Shown here: positions 34,665-43,312 of the stretch, in pieces
Position numbering within the stretch: the stretch's first letter is position 1
Layout: every line of letters begins with the position of its first letter
From: Paenibacillus crassostreae
GTDB lineage: Bacteria; Bacillota; Bacilli; Paenibacillales; Paenibacillaceae
Reading direction: 5' to 3'
Length of the DNA: 64,000 nucleotides
Assembly: GCF_001857945.1 (NCBI RefSeq)
Contig: NZ_CP017770.1
Span: 992,001 to 1,056,000, forward strand
Notes under the pieces: generated by a model
Seen by the model: only the letters and a program-made list of their open reading frames with translations
Told to the model about the DNA's origin: nothing
Database searches by the model: none
Translations under genes and position numbers: made by a program

Positions 34665-35624
34665 TTAGCGACTACGTAGACTAGCAAGTAGATCTTGTAG
34701 GTCTTGTGGTATATCAGCATTGAATTCTAGATATTCACCACTTGAAGGATGATTAAATCCTAATACAGCTGCATGTAACGCTTGTCCACCAAATTTGATT
34801 CCTTTTCCTCGTCCATATATGGGGTCCCCAACCAAAGAATGACCAATAAACTTCATATGGACACGAATCTGATGAGTTCGTCCTGTTTCAAGCTTAAGTT
34901 CTAGCAATGTATAATCACCTAGACGTTCCTGTACTGTAAAATGTGTCACGGCTTGTTTACTATTCTTCTCCTTAACCGTGTACATTTTGCGATCTAGAGG
35001 ATCTCGTCCAATAGGTGCATCAACGGTCCCTTGATCATGACCAATACTTCCTTGTACCAACGCAATATAGCGTCGAGTCACTGTATGTTCCTTTAATTGT
35101 GCTGCTAGAGAGGCATGTGACTTGTCATTCTTCGCAGCCATAATCAATCCGGATGTATCTTTATCTATACGATGGACGATGCCTGGACGTAATTCACCAT
35201 TAATACCCGATAAATCCTTACAATGATACATTAGAGCATTAACTAACGTACCTGAAGAATGACCTGGTGCTGGATGTACAACCATCCCTCTTGGCTTATT
35301 CACAACGATAAGATCTTGATCTTCATATACAACTTCAAGCGGAATATCCTGTGCTATGATTTCGACTAATGTTGGTTCAGGAACAATAACTTCAATTTGA
35401 TCCCCCACAGATAGCTTATAATTCGCCTTAACCGTATTTCCATTCACTTTCACATGGTCACCATTGATCCATAATTGAACCTGTGAACGGGAAACATCTT
35501 CACCCCATACTTCAGTAATATACTTATCAATACGCTCTTTACCAGAACCTTCTTCAACTATAAATTCTCTGATATCTAAATCAGGATTAAATACATCATC
35601 TTCGTTGGTCTTGTTGTCATTCAC
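34665..35624 (-). CDS. rluD: RluD-type 23S rRNA pseudouridine synthase
   Basis: A 319-residue RluA-family pseudouridine synthase. An S4 RNA-binding domain covers residues about 18-80 (ERIDKYITEVWGEDVSRSQVQ). The catalytic domain has GIVHRIDKDTSGLIMAAK with the active Asp (near residue 155) and GRTHQIRVHMKFIGH. It modifies uridines in 23S rRNA; the choice of positions (RluD versus RluC/YlyB) is not determined. The GTG start overlaps the lspA stop (GTGA), as in Bacillus lspA-ylyB, to which this gene corresponds by position. Confidence 0.9.
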   Translation of the reverse strand: MNDNKTNEDDVFNPDLDIREFIVEEGSGKERIDKYITEVWGEDVSRSQVQLWINGDHVKVNGNTVKANYKLSVGDQIEVIVPEPTLVEIIAQDIPLEVVYEDQDLIVVNKPRGMVVHPAPGHSSGTLVNALMYHCKDLSGINGELRPGIVHRIDKDTSGLIMAAKNDKSHASLAAQLKEHTVTRRYIALVQGSIGHDQGTVDAPIGRDPLDRKMYTVKEKNSKQAVTHFTVQERLGDYTLLELKLETGRTHQIRVHMKFIGHSLVGDPIYGRGKGIKFGGQALHAAVLGFNHPSSGEYLEFNADIPQDLQDLLASLRSR

Positions 35625-36112
35625 GCTTCTTCATTTCCTTCCGTATTCGGATTCGATGGATTTCTTTTCATATCAAGGAAGGAGTCCAGAATAATCAATC
35701 CAACACCTACAACAATACATGAATCCGCTACATTAAAAATAGGGAATGTATAGTTGCCAAAGTTGAACATCAAGAAATCTACCACTTCACCTGCAATGAC
35801 ACGGTCAATAAAATTACCTATCGCCCCACCTAGTACCAAACTAAGTGCTAAAGGCAATAATTTATTACTTGTTTTCATCACTTTTTGTAAATACCAAATA
35901 ATAGCTATAACGACGATACTCGTAATCAAGATAAAAAACCAGCGTTGATCCTGAAGGATTCCAAAAGCAGCACCACGATTACGATGTGATGTTATCAGAA
36001 AGAAATTGCCAATCACCGGTATTTGTTCGGACAATTCCATCCGGCTGGCAACCAAATATTTCGTTCCTTGATCCACTAAAAAAGCAACTAACGCGATTAT
36101 GTAATATACCAC
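35621..36112 (-). CDS. lspA: Lipoprotein signal peptidase II
   Basis: LspA (163 residues) cleaves prolipoprotein signal peptides in the membrane after Lgt modification. Four membrane helices are visible, with the two catalytic aspartates in GNFIDRV and FNVADSCIVVG, and GAAFGI in the loop. GTG is the start. The pair lspA-rluD/ylyB is found next to ileS/divIVA in Bacillus-type genomes. Confidence 0.96.
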   Translation of the reverse strand: MVYYIIALVAFLVDQGTKYLVASRMELSEQIPVIGNFFLITSHRNRGAAFGILQDQRWFFILITSIVVIAIIWYLQKVMKTSNKLLPLALSLVLGGAIGNFIDRVIAGEVVDFLMFNFGNYTFPIFNVADSCIVVGVGLIILDSFLDMKRNPSNPNTEGNEEA

Positions 36113-36337
36113 AGCTACAAGTCACTCCAATCCTATGATTTCCACCATTCACACGAATCATAAAATTCATTATTATAAACCGAATGACAGACATGTTCAT
36201 TGTAGCACAGGCGGTCTAAAATCGTCCATAAAGGACCAAAGGCGAGAACATTTTCCTAATTAAAACAGCATCGATACGCACACTCTATAGCAAGAGAAAA
36301 AATGAGCCTCTCCCAAGATTATAGAAAGGAGCTACCT

Positions 36338-37069
36338 ATGACACAGTCGCTATCATCAGCACAAATAAATCATCTACGTCAAATGCTCGAACTTGAAAAA
36401 GAGGATATCACAAACCGTACGAAAAATAATGAACATAATGGACTTGAAGATTCCTTACGTTATCAAACAGGTGAACTATCCAGTATAGACAACCATCCAG
36501 GTGACGTTGCAACAGAACTCTATTACCGTAGTATGGATATTTCACTTCTAGAACACGATGACTTACAATTAGATCGAATTGAGAATGCATTGACTCAAAT
36601 GAATGAAGGTACCTATGGAACTTGTACAATTTGTGGTCAATCCATACCCTATGATCGACTACTCGCTGTTCCTGCTACGCGATACTGTAAAGAACATTCA
36701 CCAAGACAACAAGTATCAGATGACCGTCCGGTTGAGGAAGAAATTCTAATGCCTCCTTTTGGGCGTACTAGCTTGGATGAGCGGCATGACCAGAATGGAT
36801 TTGATGGTGAAGATGCCTGGCAAACTGTAGAGCGTTGGGGCACATCTAATTCACCAGCTATGGCTGAGGACAATCAAATTGAAAGTTATGATGACATGGC
36901 CATTGAAGCTGATGATGAAATCGAAGGATGTGTTGAGTCCTTAGAAAGCTTCGTCTCCGCAGATATTGAAGGAAATCCAACAGGTATTGTTCGTAATCAT
37001 CACTATCACAAGTATATGTCGAGCGATGAGGGCATTGATACTCTTACACAACAGGATATGATTCCTTAA
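36338..37069 (+). CDS. yteA: YteA-family TraR/DksA-like zinc-finger protein
   Basis: A 243-residue protein starting at ATG 36338 behind AAAGGAG; an upstream ATG is unlikely. The first half is a DksA-like coiled-coil (QINHLRQMLELEKEDITNRT) and a zinc-finger segment with CTIC...YCKEH near residues 97-120. The fourth zinc position is His rather than Cys. The second half is acidic and unlike E. coli DksA, as expected of the YteA family found in sporulating Firmicutes. Regulation of transcription or sporulation is likely but not established here. It is transcribed opposite to its neighbours. Confidence 0.8.
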   Translation: MTQSLSSAQINHLRQMLELEKEDITNRTKNNEHNGLEDSLRYQTGELSSIDNHPGDVATELYYRSMDISLLEHDDLQLDRIENALTQMNEGTYGTCTICGQSIPYDRLLAVPATRYCKEHSPRQQVSDDRPVEEEILMPPFGRTSLDERHDQNGFDGEDAWQTVERWGTSNSPAMAEDNQIESYDDMAIEADDEIEGCVESLESFVSADIEGNPTGIVRNHHYHKYMSSDEGIDTLTQQDMIP

Positions 37070-37071
37070 AG

Positions 37072-37395
37072 TCAATAATTTAATTCCAATTGTCTTTGTA
37101 CAATGCGTACAATATCAGCTATATAATCTCCAACAATAGGTAAATTTAATGCTCCAAGTAATTGCAAAACATAAATGATCGTCGCTGCAAAAAAAGTAAA
37201 TCCAATTGCTATTCCTACACCACGTGCTGTACCTGATAGTATATTAAGCCATATTAGTCGCCATGGCCGATGTAATAACTCTGTATATTGGGCTATACGT
37301 GATCTTTCTAATTGGTCTGCTACCTTCATCATTAGATTATAGGTATCTTCTGAACGATCCTGTTTAATGGTCGTATCTTTTGTAACATCTGCCAC
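37072..37395 (-). CDS. DUF5665-type small membrane protein
   Basis: A 107-residue protein with a basic/polar N-terminal half (KQDRSEDTYNLMMKVADQLERSRIAQYTELLHRPWRL-like in style) and one long hydrophobic helix, about residues 58-85 (GVGIAIGFTFFAATIIYVLQLL). It ends in an amphipathic tail. Pattern and length fit the DUF5665 family seen in Bacillus and Paenibacillus. GTG follows AAAGGAG. It lies downstream of the ileS terminator, so it likely has its own promoter. Function unknown. Confidence 0.75.
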   Translation of the reverse strand: MADVTKDTTIKQDRSEDTYNLMMKVADQLERSRIAQYTELLHRPWRLIWLNILSGTARGVGIAIGFTFFAATIIYVLQLLGALNLPIVGDYIADIVRIVQRQLELNY

Positions 37396-37431
37396 ATTGT
37401 TTGCTCCTTTTGGCGCTCAATGATGAAGAAG

Positions 37432-37487
37432 AAACGAGCCTTAACCCGTGCGGGAATCAATTTTCCCGAATCGGCTTAAGGCTCGTT
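37432..37487 (-). terminator. Terminator of ileS
   Basis: A 13-base outer stem AAACGAGCCTTAA/TTAAGGCTCGTTT encloses an inner hairpin CGGGAA/TTCCCG, then C/T-rich bases on the minus strand. It lies about 40 bases after the ileS stop. Confidence 0.7.
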
Positions 37488-37527
37488 TGTCTTTAGTTAA
37501 CACTATTATGTTCCAAAAGATCACGTC

Positions 37528-40500
37528 TTAATCTGCAATATAGATACCAACGGTTTTACCAGCAATCTCAACTTGTTCCATCGTTTCATTCGAACCAAAC
37601 AATAATTCACTCACTAACACATTTTCACGTAATACATGATTAAATGTAGTAATAGCTTCTTTCAGTTCGTCATCAACAGCTAACGTCAAGACAACACGCT
37701 TCTCAATCGGTAGATCCAATTTCTTGCGATAATCCTGAACCGCACGGATCACTTCGCGCACCCATCCTTCTTGTACTAGATCAGGTGTAATCTCAGTATT
37801 TAATGCTACTGTAATCCCGTACCCTGAAGCAGAGGCAAAACCAGATCTTGCCTGCTTATCAATTAACAATTCTTCAGGCGTAATTTGTAATTCATCACCT
37901 TCAGGAGAAGTTACATTTAGAATGCCAGATTGTACCGCTTCACGCGTTTCCTCTGCAGTCATACTCTTGAAGTGATTTTGCAGGAATCCAACATTTTTAC
38001 CATATTTTTTACCGCCAATTTTTAAATTAAGCTTGAGTGTTAGATCAACAAAACCGCTATCATCGCTTTCTGTAACGATATTCTTCACATTGATTTCTTC
38101 TTTGATAATATCCTCATATCCAGGTAGATTAAAACCATGATCAATCGAAACAATCAGTTCTGACAACGGCTGACGAGTCTTAATTCCTGTCTCATTACGA
38201 ACGTTTCGTGCAAGCTCAACAATACGACGTGCTGTCTCCATATCGCGCTCTAAAGCCTCGTCAATCAGCTCTTCATTCGCCTGAGGATAGTCATCTAGAT
38301 GAACACTATCCACTCCACCAAGATTCAGATAAATATCTTCAGCCAACATCGGTGTGAATGGCGCGATCAACTTCGCCGTCGTCATCATCACTTCCGTTAA
38401 TGTGCGGTAGGCATCCAGTTTATCTTCCGTAAGTCCACTTCCCCAGAAACGATCACGCGAACGACGGATATACCAGTTACTTAGTTCATCCACAAAACCT
38501 TCTATTGCTTTCGAAGCATTTAAGAAATCGTTCACAGCTAATCCTTTATCTACCGTCTTAATCAAACTGTTCAAACGAGATAAAATCCAGCGATCTAGCT
38601 TATGATTCGATAGTTGGAATGGATGTTTAGCAGCATCAAAACCATCTATACTTGCATATAGCGTTAAGAATGCATGGGTGTTAACTAGCGTATCCACCAA
38701 CTTAGATTTGGCTTCCCCTACGATTCCTTTGGAGAAGCGTTTGCTATTCCAAGGTGCACTATCAGATAGTAACGCCCAACGGAAAGCATCCGTTCCATAC
38801 TCTTCAATAATTTCCCACGGATCAATAACATTTCCTTTAGACTTAGACATCTTCTGTCCTTGCTCATCTAGCACATGTCCAGTCGCCATAACAGCTTTAT
38901 AAGGAGCTTTCCCTGTTAGAAGCGTAGATACAGCTAAAAGACTATAGAACCACCCACGCGTCTGGTCAATCCCTTCACAGATCATGTCCGCAGGATACTG
39001 TTGCTCGAACGTTTCCTGATTCTCAAAAGGATAATGTTGCTGAGCAAACGGCATTGAACCGCTATCGAACCATACATCAATTACTTCTGGTGTACGAGTC
39101 ATGATGTATTGCCCACAAGAACTACGTACTTTCACATCATCGACATACGGTTTGTGTAACTCTAAATTCTCAGGAACATCACCAATCGCACGGGCTCTAA
39201 GCTCTGCAATATTGTGTGGTGCGAACTGTTCTCCCGTTTCTTGACATATCCAAATATTCAGTGGTGTACCCCAATAACGGTCACGACTAATATTCCAATC
39301 CACCAAATCCTCTAGGAATTTACCGAAACGCCCTTCACGAACATGGCCTGGATACCATTCAACCTCATTATTGTTAGCAATCAATTGATCCTTAATCGCT
39401 GTTGTCTTAATAAACCAACTGTCCATAGCATAATACAATAGTGGTGTATCACAACGCCAACAGAAAGGATAACTATGCTCATATTTTTCTTTACTATATA
39501 GCATGCCACGTTCAGAAAGCATTTTGACAATATCGATGTCACAATCTTTAACAAAACGTCCAGCCAAATCAGTTACTTCATCAACGTAGCATCCTTGTAG
39601 ATTCACGACATTCACAAAACTGATGTCATTCTCTTTACATACTCTATAGTCATCTTCACCATGAGCTGGAGCTAAATGAACGATACCTGTACCACTAGCA
39701 TCTGTAACAAATTTCGCACCCAGAATCACATTAGATTTCTCTAATTGCGTGTAACTAAATGGTGCATCATACATTTGGCCAACTAACTCTGAACCTTTAA
39801 GCGTGCCGATGACTTCATACTCACCATGCATCACATCATCCACTAGCTTCTTAGCTACGATATATACGCCATCTGCTTGCTTCACACGCGCATATTCCAT
39901 TTCTGGATTCACAGCCAGCGCTACGTGTCCAGGTAAAGTCCAGGGCGTTGTGGTCCAAGCTAGAACATACTCACCACTATCATGTAACTTGAACTTCGCC
40001 GTAGCACTCAGATCTTTAACATCCTTATAACCTTGCGCAACTTCATGCGAGCTAAGCGATGTCTGGCAAGAAGGGCAGTACGGGCTAACGCGATGACCAC
40101 GATATAACAAATCTTTGTCATGCACCGTAGCTAGAATATTCCACACACTCTCGATGTAATTGTTATCCAATGTGATATATGGATCATCCATATTCGTCCA
40201 GTATCCGATCGCTTCAGTCAATTCACGCCATTGCTTCTCATAGACAAATACACTTTCCTTACACTTCTTAATAAAAGCTTCTACGCCATACTCTTCAATC
40301 TCATGTTTATGCGTAATTCCTAGTTGTTTCTGCACACCTAACTCAACAGGAAGACCATGTGTATCCCATCCTGCTTTACGTACGACACGATACCCTTTCA
40401 TCGTCTGATACCGACCAATGAAATCCTTGATTACCCGTCCCAGGACGTGGCCAATATGTGGCTTACCATTCGCTGTAGGTGGTCCCTCGTAAAATACAAA

Positions 40501-40617
40501 ATTAGGTTTTCCTTCACGGTGATCTATCGATTTACGAAACGTTCCTTCATCATTCCACTTCTTCAAAACGCGCAATTCTCTAGCGCGTGCCTTTTCTTTG
40601 ACATCGACTCTATTCAT
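37528..40617 (-). CDS. ileS: Isoleucyl-tRNA synthetase, long type-2-like
   Basis: IleRS (1029 residues) charges tRNA-Ile. The HIGH motif is in GPPTANGKPHIGHVLG (near residue 45-60) and KMSKSKGN is near residue 595-602, with the editing (CP1) domain between them. The N-terminal wording (AGWDTHGLPVELGVQKQLGI, YCPSCQTSLSSHEVAQGY) and the ~1030-residue length match the eukaryote-like type-2 IleRS rather than the ~920-residue type-1 enzyme of B. subtilis. Type-2 enzymes generally tolerate mupirocin. Regulation is by a T-box leader (41,527-41,810) that is separated from the start codon by a repeat island. Confidence 0.93.
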   Translation of the reverse strand: MNRVDVKEKARARELRVLKKWNDEGTFRKSIDHREGKPNFVFYEGPPTANGKPHIGHVLGRVIKDFIGRYQTMKGYRVVRKAGWDTHGLPVELGVQKQLGITHKHEIEEYGVEAFIKKCKESVFVYEKQWRELTEAIGYWTNMDDPYITLDNNYIESVWNILATVHDKDLLYRGHRVSPYCPSCQTSLSSHEVAQGYKDVKDLSATAKFKLHDSGEYVLAWTTTPWTLPGHVALAVNPEMEYARVKQADGVYIVAKKLVDDVMHGEYEVIGTLKGSELVGQMYDAPFSYTQLEKSNVILGAKFVTDASGTGIVHLAPAHGEDDYRVCKENDISFVNVVNLQGCYVDEVTDLAGRFVKDCDIDIVKMLSERGMLYSKEKYEHSYPFCWRCDTPLLYYAMDSWFIKTTAIKDQLIANNNEVEWYPGHVREGRFGKFLEDLVDWNISRDRYWGTPLNIWICQETGEQFAPHNIAELRARAIGDVPENLELHKPYVDDVKVRSSCGQYIMTRTPEVIDVWFDSGSMPFAQQHYPFENQETFEQQYPADMICEGIDQTRGWFYSLLAVSTLLTGKAPYKAVMATGHVLDEQGQKMSKSKGNVIDPWEIIEEYGTDAFRWALLSDSAPWNSKRFSKGIVGEAKSKLVDTLVNTHAFLTLYASIDGFDAAKHPFQLSNHKLDRWILSRLNSLIKTVDKGLAVNDFLNASKAIEGFVDELSNWYIRRSRDRFWGSGLTEDKLDAYRTLTEVMMTTAKLIAPFTPMLAEDIYLNLGGVDSVHLDDYPQANEELIDEALERDMETARRIVELARNVRNETGIKTRQPLSELIVSIDHGFNLPGYEDIIKEEINVKNIVTESDDSGFVDLTLKLNLKIGGKKYGKNVGFLQNHFKSMTAEETREAVQSGILNVTSPEGDELQITPEELLIDKQARSGFASASGYGITVALNTEITPDLVQEGWVREVIRAVQDYRKKLDLPIEKRVVLTLAVDDELKEAITTFNHVLRENVLVSELLFGSNETMEQVEIAGKTVGIYIAD

Positions 40618-40653
40618 GAATGATCATTCCTTTCAATATGGACTCCTGTAGAT

Positions 40654-40727
40654 ACCCAAAATTTCGTCGTAATTCTTACATAGATTGTTTTAAGTTTATT
40701 AGGAACGTATCCTCGCTTACCGCCTTT
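40654..40727. repeat. 74-bp direct repeat, copy A
   Basis: ACCCAAAATTTCGTCGTAAT... matches 40792-40865 at most positions with the same length and order. This copy ends close to the ileS ribosome site. Confidence 0.85.
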
Positions 40728-40738
40728 CAAGGAAGTCC

Positions 40739-40791
40739 ATCCCCCTAAGTCCCCCTTGCTAAGGGGGATTCCGAGGGCTAGCCCTCTGGAC
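40739..40791. repeat. Inverted-repeat arm near ileS
   Basis: TCCCCCTAAGTCCCCCTTGC..., ending AGCCCTCTGGAC. It pairs with the reverse complement of 41460-41514 at roughly four of five positions, and contains two small palindromes itself. Confidence 0.8.
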
Positions 40792-40865
40792 ACCCAAAAT
40801 TTGGTCGGAATTGTTACATAGATTGTATTAAGTTTATTTGGAGCGTATCCTCGCTTACCACCTTT
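40792..40865. repeat. 74-bp direct repeat, copy B
   Basis: Same order and length as copy A at 40654-40727 with scattered base changes; it lies just inside the inverted-repeat arm. Confidence 0.85.
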
Positions 40866-40912
40866 TGCTAGCAAAAGGCCCGCTTACTTACATTTGTCTG
40901 TTGCGACTTCCA

Positions 40913-41425
40913 CTCTTTCGTCCGTTGCCCTGCACCGAAGTATCAACTTCTCATAGGTGGAAGACACCGTTGACGTTCCCGTAGGGGAGTCGAGAACGGG
41001 GAATTCTACCTACTCGAATGTAACTCGAGTGCGTCACTGACCCTCTTTCGTCCGTTGCCCTGAACCGAAGCATCTCCATCGTCGTAGGTGGAAGATCCCG
41101 TTGACGTTCCCGTAGGGGAGTCGAGGACAGGGATTTCCACCTACTCGAATGTAATTCAGGGCGAAACTGTCCCTCTTTCGTCTGTTGCACTGCGTCGAAG
41201 CATCTCCTTCGCCATAGGTGGAAGATCCCGTTGACGTCCCCGTAGGGGAGTCGAGGACAGGGATTTCCACCTACTCGAATGTAACTCAGGTGCGACGCTG
41301 TGGCCCTCCATAGATAGTGAGTGCGGCCGCGCGAAGTGGCTAGGCACTCCTCGTATGGAAGGTGACCGAGTGATCCCGAAGGGGAGTCGAGGAAGTACCG
41401 CTCGCACCTCCACCGTCACTCCTCT
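40913..41425. repeat. Tandem 130-bp hairpin repeats, three copies plus a degenerate fourth
   Basis: The word CTCTTTCGTCCGTTGC recurs at 40913, 41043 and 41173, a period of exactly 130. Each unit contains TAGGTGGAA...TTCCACCTA around a GGGGAGTCGAG core, so each can fold into a long hairpin. The stretch 41303-41425 resembles a decayed fourth unit. ORFs across it are repeats of the same peptide words and are not credible genes. Confidence 0.85.
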
Positions 41426-41459
41426 CCACCCACTAACTCCTTCCACCAAACTTTCAGGC

Positions 41460-41514
41460 GTCCAGAGGGCAGGCCCTCTGGGGTCCCCCTTCTTAAGGGG
41501 GATTTAGGGGGATC
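41460..41514. repeat. Inverted-repeat arm near the T-box
   Basis: CGTCCAGAGGGCAGGCCCTC..., ending TTTAGGGGGA. It is the reverse complement counterpart of 40739-40791 and begins directly after the T-rich end of the T-box terminator on the minus strand. Confidence 0.8.
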
Positions 41515-41526
41515 AAAACAACATAA

Positions 41527-41810
41527 ATAAGCCCCATCCCCAAAGGGACGAGACTTTAGCTCGCGTTACCACCCTAATTTCGCTCATTAAAAAAACTTAA
41601 TCAGCGACTCCTCAAGTCTATGATGAACTTACCAACATAGAGCCGTTATAACGTTCGGCAGTCCGGTTCAGCTTACACACGTTAGTGACGTTTCAGCTTC
41701 ACTTCTCCGGGAGGATCTTCCACATAAGGTCTGAACATTGGCTCTCAGCAATTCGCCAACTCTCTAAAGAACAGCTCCTCAAGGTACTTATCCCATCATC
41801 AAATCTATTT
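41527..41810 (-). promoter_or_regulatory. T-box leader of ileS
   Basis: The minus strand carries AGGGTGGTAACGCG (T-box bulge motif, 41574-41561), Stem-I-like GAGAGTTGGCGAATTGCTG AGAGCC, a candidate Ile specifier ATC at 41716-41714 in GAAGATCCTCC, and a terminator CTCGTCCC-TTTG-GGGATGGGG with a weak T-rich tail. Uncharged tRNA-Ile would favour antitermination. The gene it controls lies nearly 900 bases further on. Confidence 0.85.
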
Positions 41811-41842
41811 AGTCCAATCAGAAAAATCATATTATGAGTATA

Positions 41843-41871
41843 GTTATAGCTTTTTTTCGCAAAAAAGTCAA
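41843..41871 (-). promoter_or_regulatory. Promoter of the ileS T-box transcript
   Basis: TTGACT (41871-41866), a 17-base spacer and TATAAC (41848-41843) match the vegetative sigma-A consensus well. It lies about 30 bases upstream of the T-box leader. Confidence 0.75.
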
Positions 41872-41884
41872 ACCAGTAGAACCC

Positions 41885-42370
41885 TTATAGTAATTCCTTA
41901 ACTTCTTCACGGCTTTCTAATGAATCCCAACCATCCATACTAAGTAATTCCAATTGTGCTTCAACCAACGTACGGAAACGTGTGCGATAAATGGAAGCCT
42001 GTTTCTTTAGCTCTTCCACTTCCATTGCAATTTTCCGTGATTTGGATAAGGACTCATTAACAATTCGGTCTGCATTCTTCTCGGCTTCTTTTAGAATTAA
42101 CTGAGATTCCTTCTTGGCATTACTCTTCACATCATCTGCTGCTTCTTGTGCAACAATGATTGTCTTAGATAGGGATTCCTCAATATTAACGAAATGATCT
42201 AATCTCTCTTGAAGAGTAAACATCTGGTTCTGTAATTCCTTGTTCTCCCGAATAACACTCTCGTAATCCTTAATGACTTGGTCCAAGAATTCATTAACTT
42301 CATCTTCATCATAACCGCGGATACGGCGGCCAAATTCTTTGTTATGTATATCCAATGGTGTTAACGGCAT
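41885..42370 (-). CDS. divIVA: Cell-division/polarity protein DivIVA
   Basis: DivIVA (161 residues from ATG 42370, nine bases after AGGAGG) binds curved membrane at poles and septa. The N-terminal membrane-binding segment PLTPLDIHNKEFGRRIRGYDEDEVNEFL is canonical. The rest is a long coiled coil (about residues 35-140). A longer frame from 42403 adds eleven unlikely residues. It closes the leftward division cluster after ylmH. Confidence 0.95.
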   Translation of the reverse strand: MPLTPLDIHNKEFGRRIRGYDEDEVNEFLDQVIKDYESVIRENKELQNQMFTLQERLDHFVNIEESLSKTIIVAQEAADDVKSNAKKESQLILKEAEKNADRIVNESLSKSRKIAMEVEELKKQASIYRTRFRTLVEAQLELLSMDGWDSLESREEVKELL

Positions 42371-42522
42371 GGGTGTGCACCTCCTGAAAATTTCGGTATT
42401 CAAATTTAACCGATTAACGATATATACTATTCTTGCAAATTATAATCTATAAAGATTGGATCATCATTAATAGTTCTTGGTTTACTCAATTCGACAAGAA
42501 GTGTTTACTTCCTGCAAAGTTC

Positions 42523-43305
42523 TCACACAAATTTTCCGACTTTGACGCGATGACGTCCTTTTTTGGTAATTCCGTCTAGCTCTAATACCTTAAACCGGCC
42601 AAATCCTTGCAAAGAAATAACATCACCTTCTTTTAATATAACGGAAGGATCCTCCACAACTCTCCAATTGACTCGACATCGTCCAGCTTTGATAGGAACA
42701 AGGATTTTACTACGACTTAATTGGTATGCATCTGAACAAATCCCATCTAGACGCAAGGAAGCGACCGTAATCTCCATAGTACTGAGCGAGGACTGGCTTG
42801 TCCGCAATGCTGCTAGCGGCAAAATCTCACTCTGTACATGAATACGGTGCACTTGATTTAGCTGCATTTGAAGATATGCTGCAATATCTTCTCCAACTAC
42901 CGAGTGGCAACCATCATCCAACACATGAATATCACCAATCTTGCTACGTTTAATCCCTAAATTTAGAATAGCCCCCATGTAGTCACCATGGTCAAGTTCT
43001 AGAAATTTCTGATCTCCAGAATAGATACTGAGCACCGCTAAACCCATGTCTTCGTCGTCAAGATTACGATAATCAGGTGCAACAATCGCTCGGCATCTTT
43101 CCGCTCCTTCATAACCACCATCAAGGCGAATATGCACATCCGGATGTCGATTTACTAAAGTTTGTAATATGAAAGCTTGCCGGGGATCCAGGAAATCAGT
43201 AAGCTTTAATTCATGATATTCACCAGCATTTATAACCCATTCCCATGCTTTGTCAACAAATTGTCTCTCGTCTGGGTGGAAATGTTCTAGAATTTCTTTT
43301 ACCAT
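42523..43305 (-). CDS. ylmH: YlmH, S4-domain RNA-binding protein
   Basis: A 260-residue protein with an N-terminal alpha-beta region and a C-terminal S4 RNA-binding domain (about residues 180-245; LDGICSDAYQLSRSKILVPIKAG). YlmH family members bind the large ribosomal subunit with peptidyl-tRNA and act in rescue of stalled translation. It follows ylmG and precedes divIVA, the usual order. The family call is secure; the rescue role is taken from the family. Confidence 0.93.
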   Translation of the reverse strand: MVKEILEHFHPDERQFVDKAWEWVINAGEYHELKLTDFLDPRQAFILQTLVNRHPDVHIRLDGGYEGAERCRAIVAPDYRNLDDEDMGLAVLSIYSGDQKFLELDHGDYMGAILNLGIKRSKIGDIHVLDDGCHSVVGEDIAAYLQMQLNQVHRIHVQSEILPLAALRTSQSSLSTMEITVASLRLDGICSDAYQLSRSKILVPIKAGRCRVNWRVVEDPSVILKEGDVISLQGFGRFKVLELDGITKKGRHRVKVGKFV

Positions 43306-43312
43306 ACTACAC

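Noticed and set aside
40913-41302. CRISPR array as explanation for the repeats
   Set aside because: The 130-bp units are contiguous without unique spacers and no cas genes are present in the window.
40614-41449. Four overlapping minus-strand ORFs of 78-97 codons in the repeat island
   Set aside because: They read across tandem hairpin units in different frames, give repeated peptide words and lack convincing ribosome sites.
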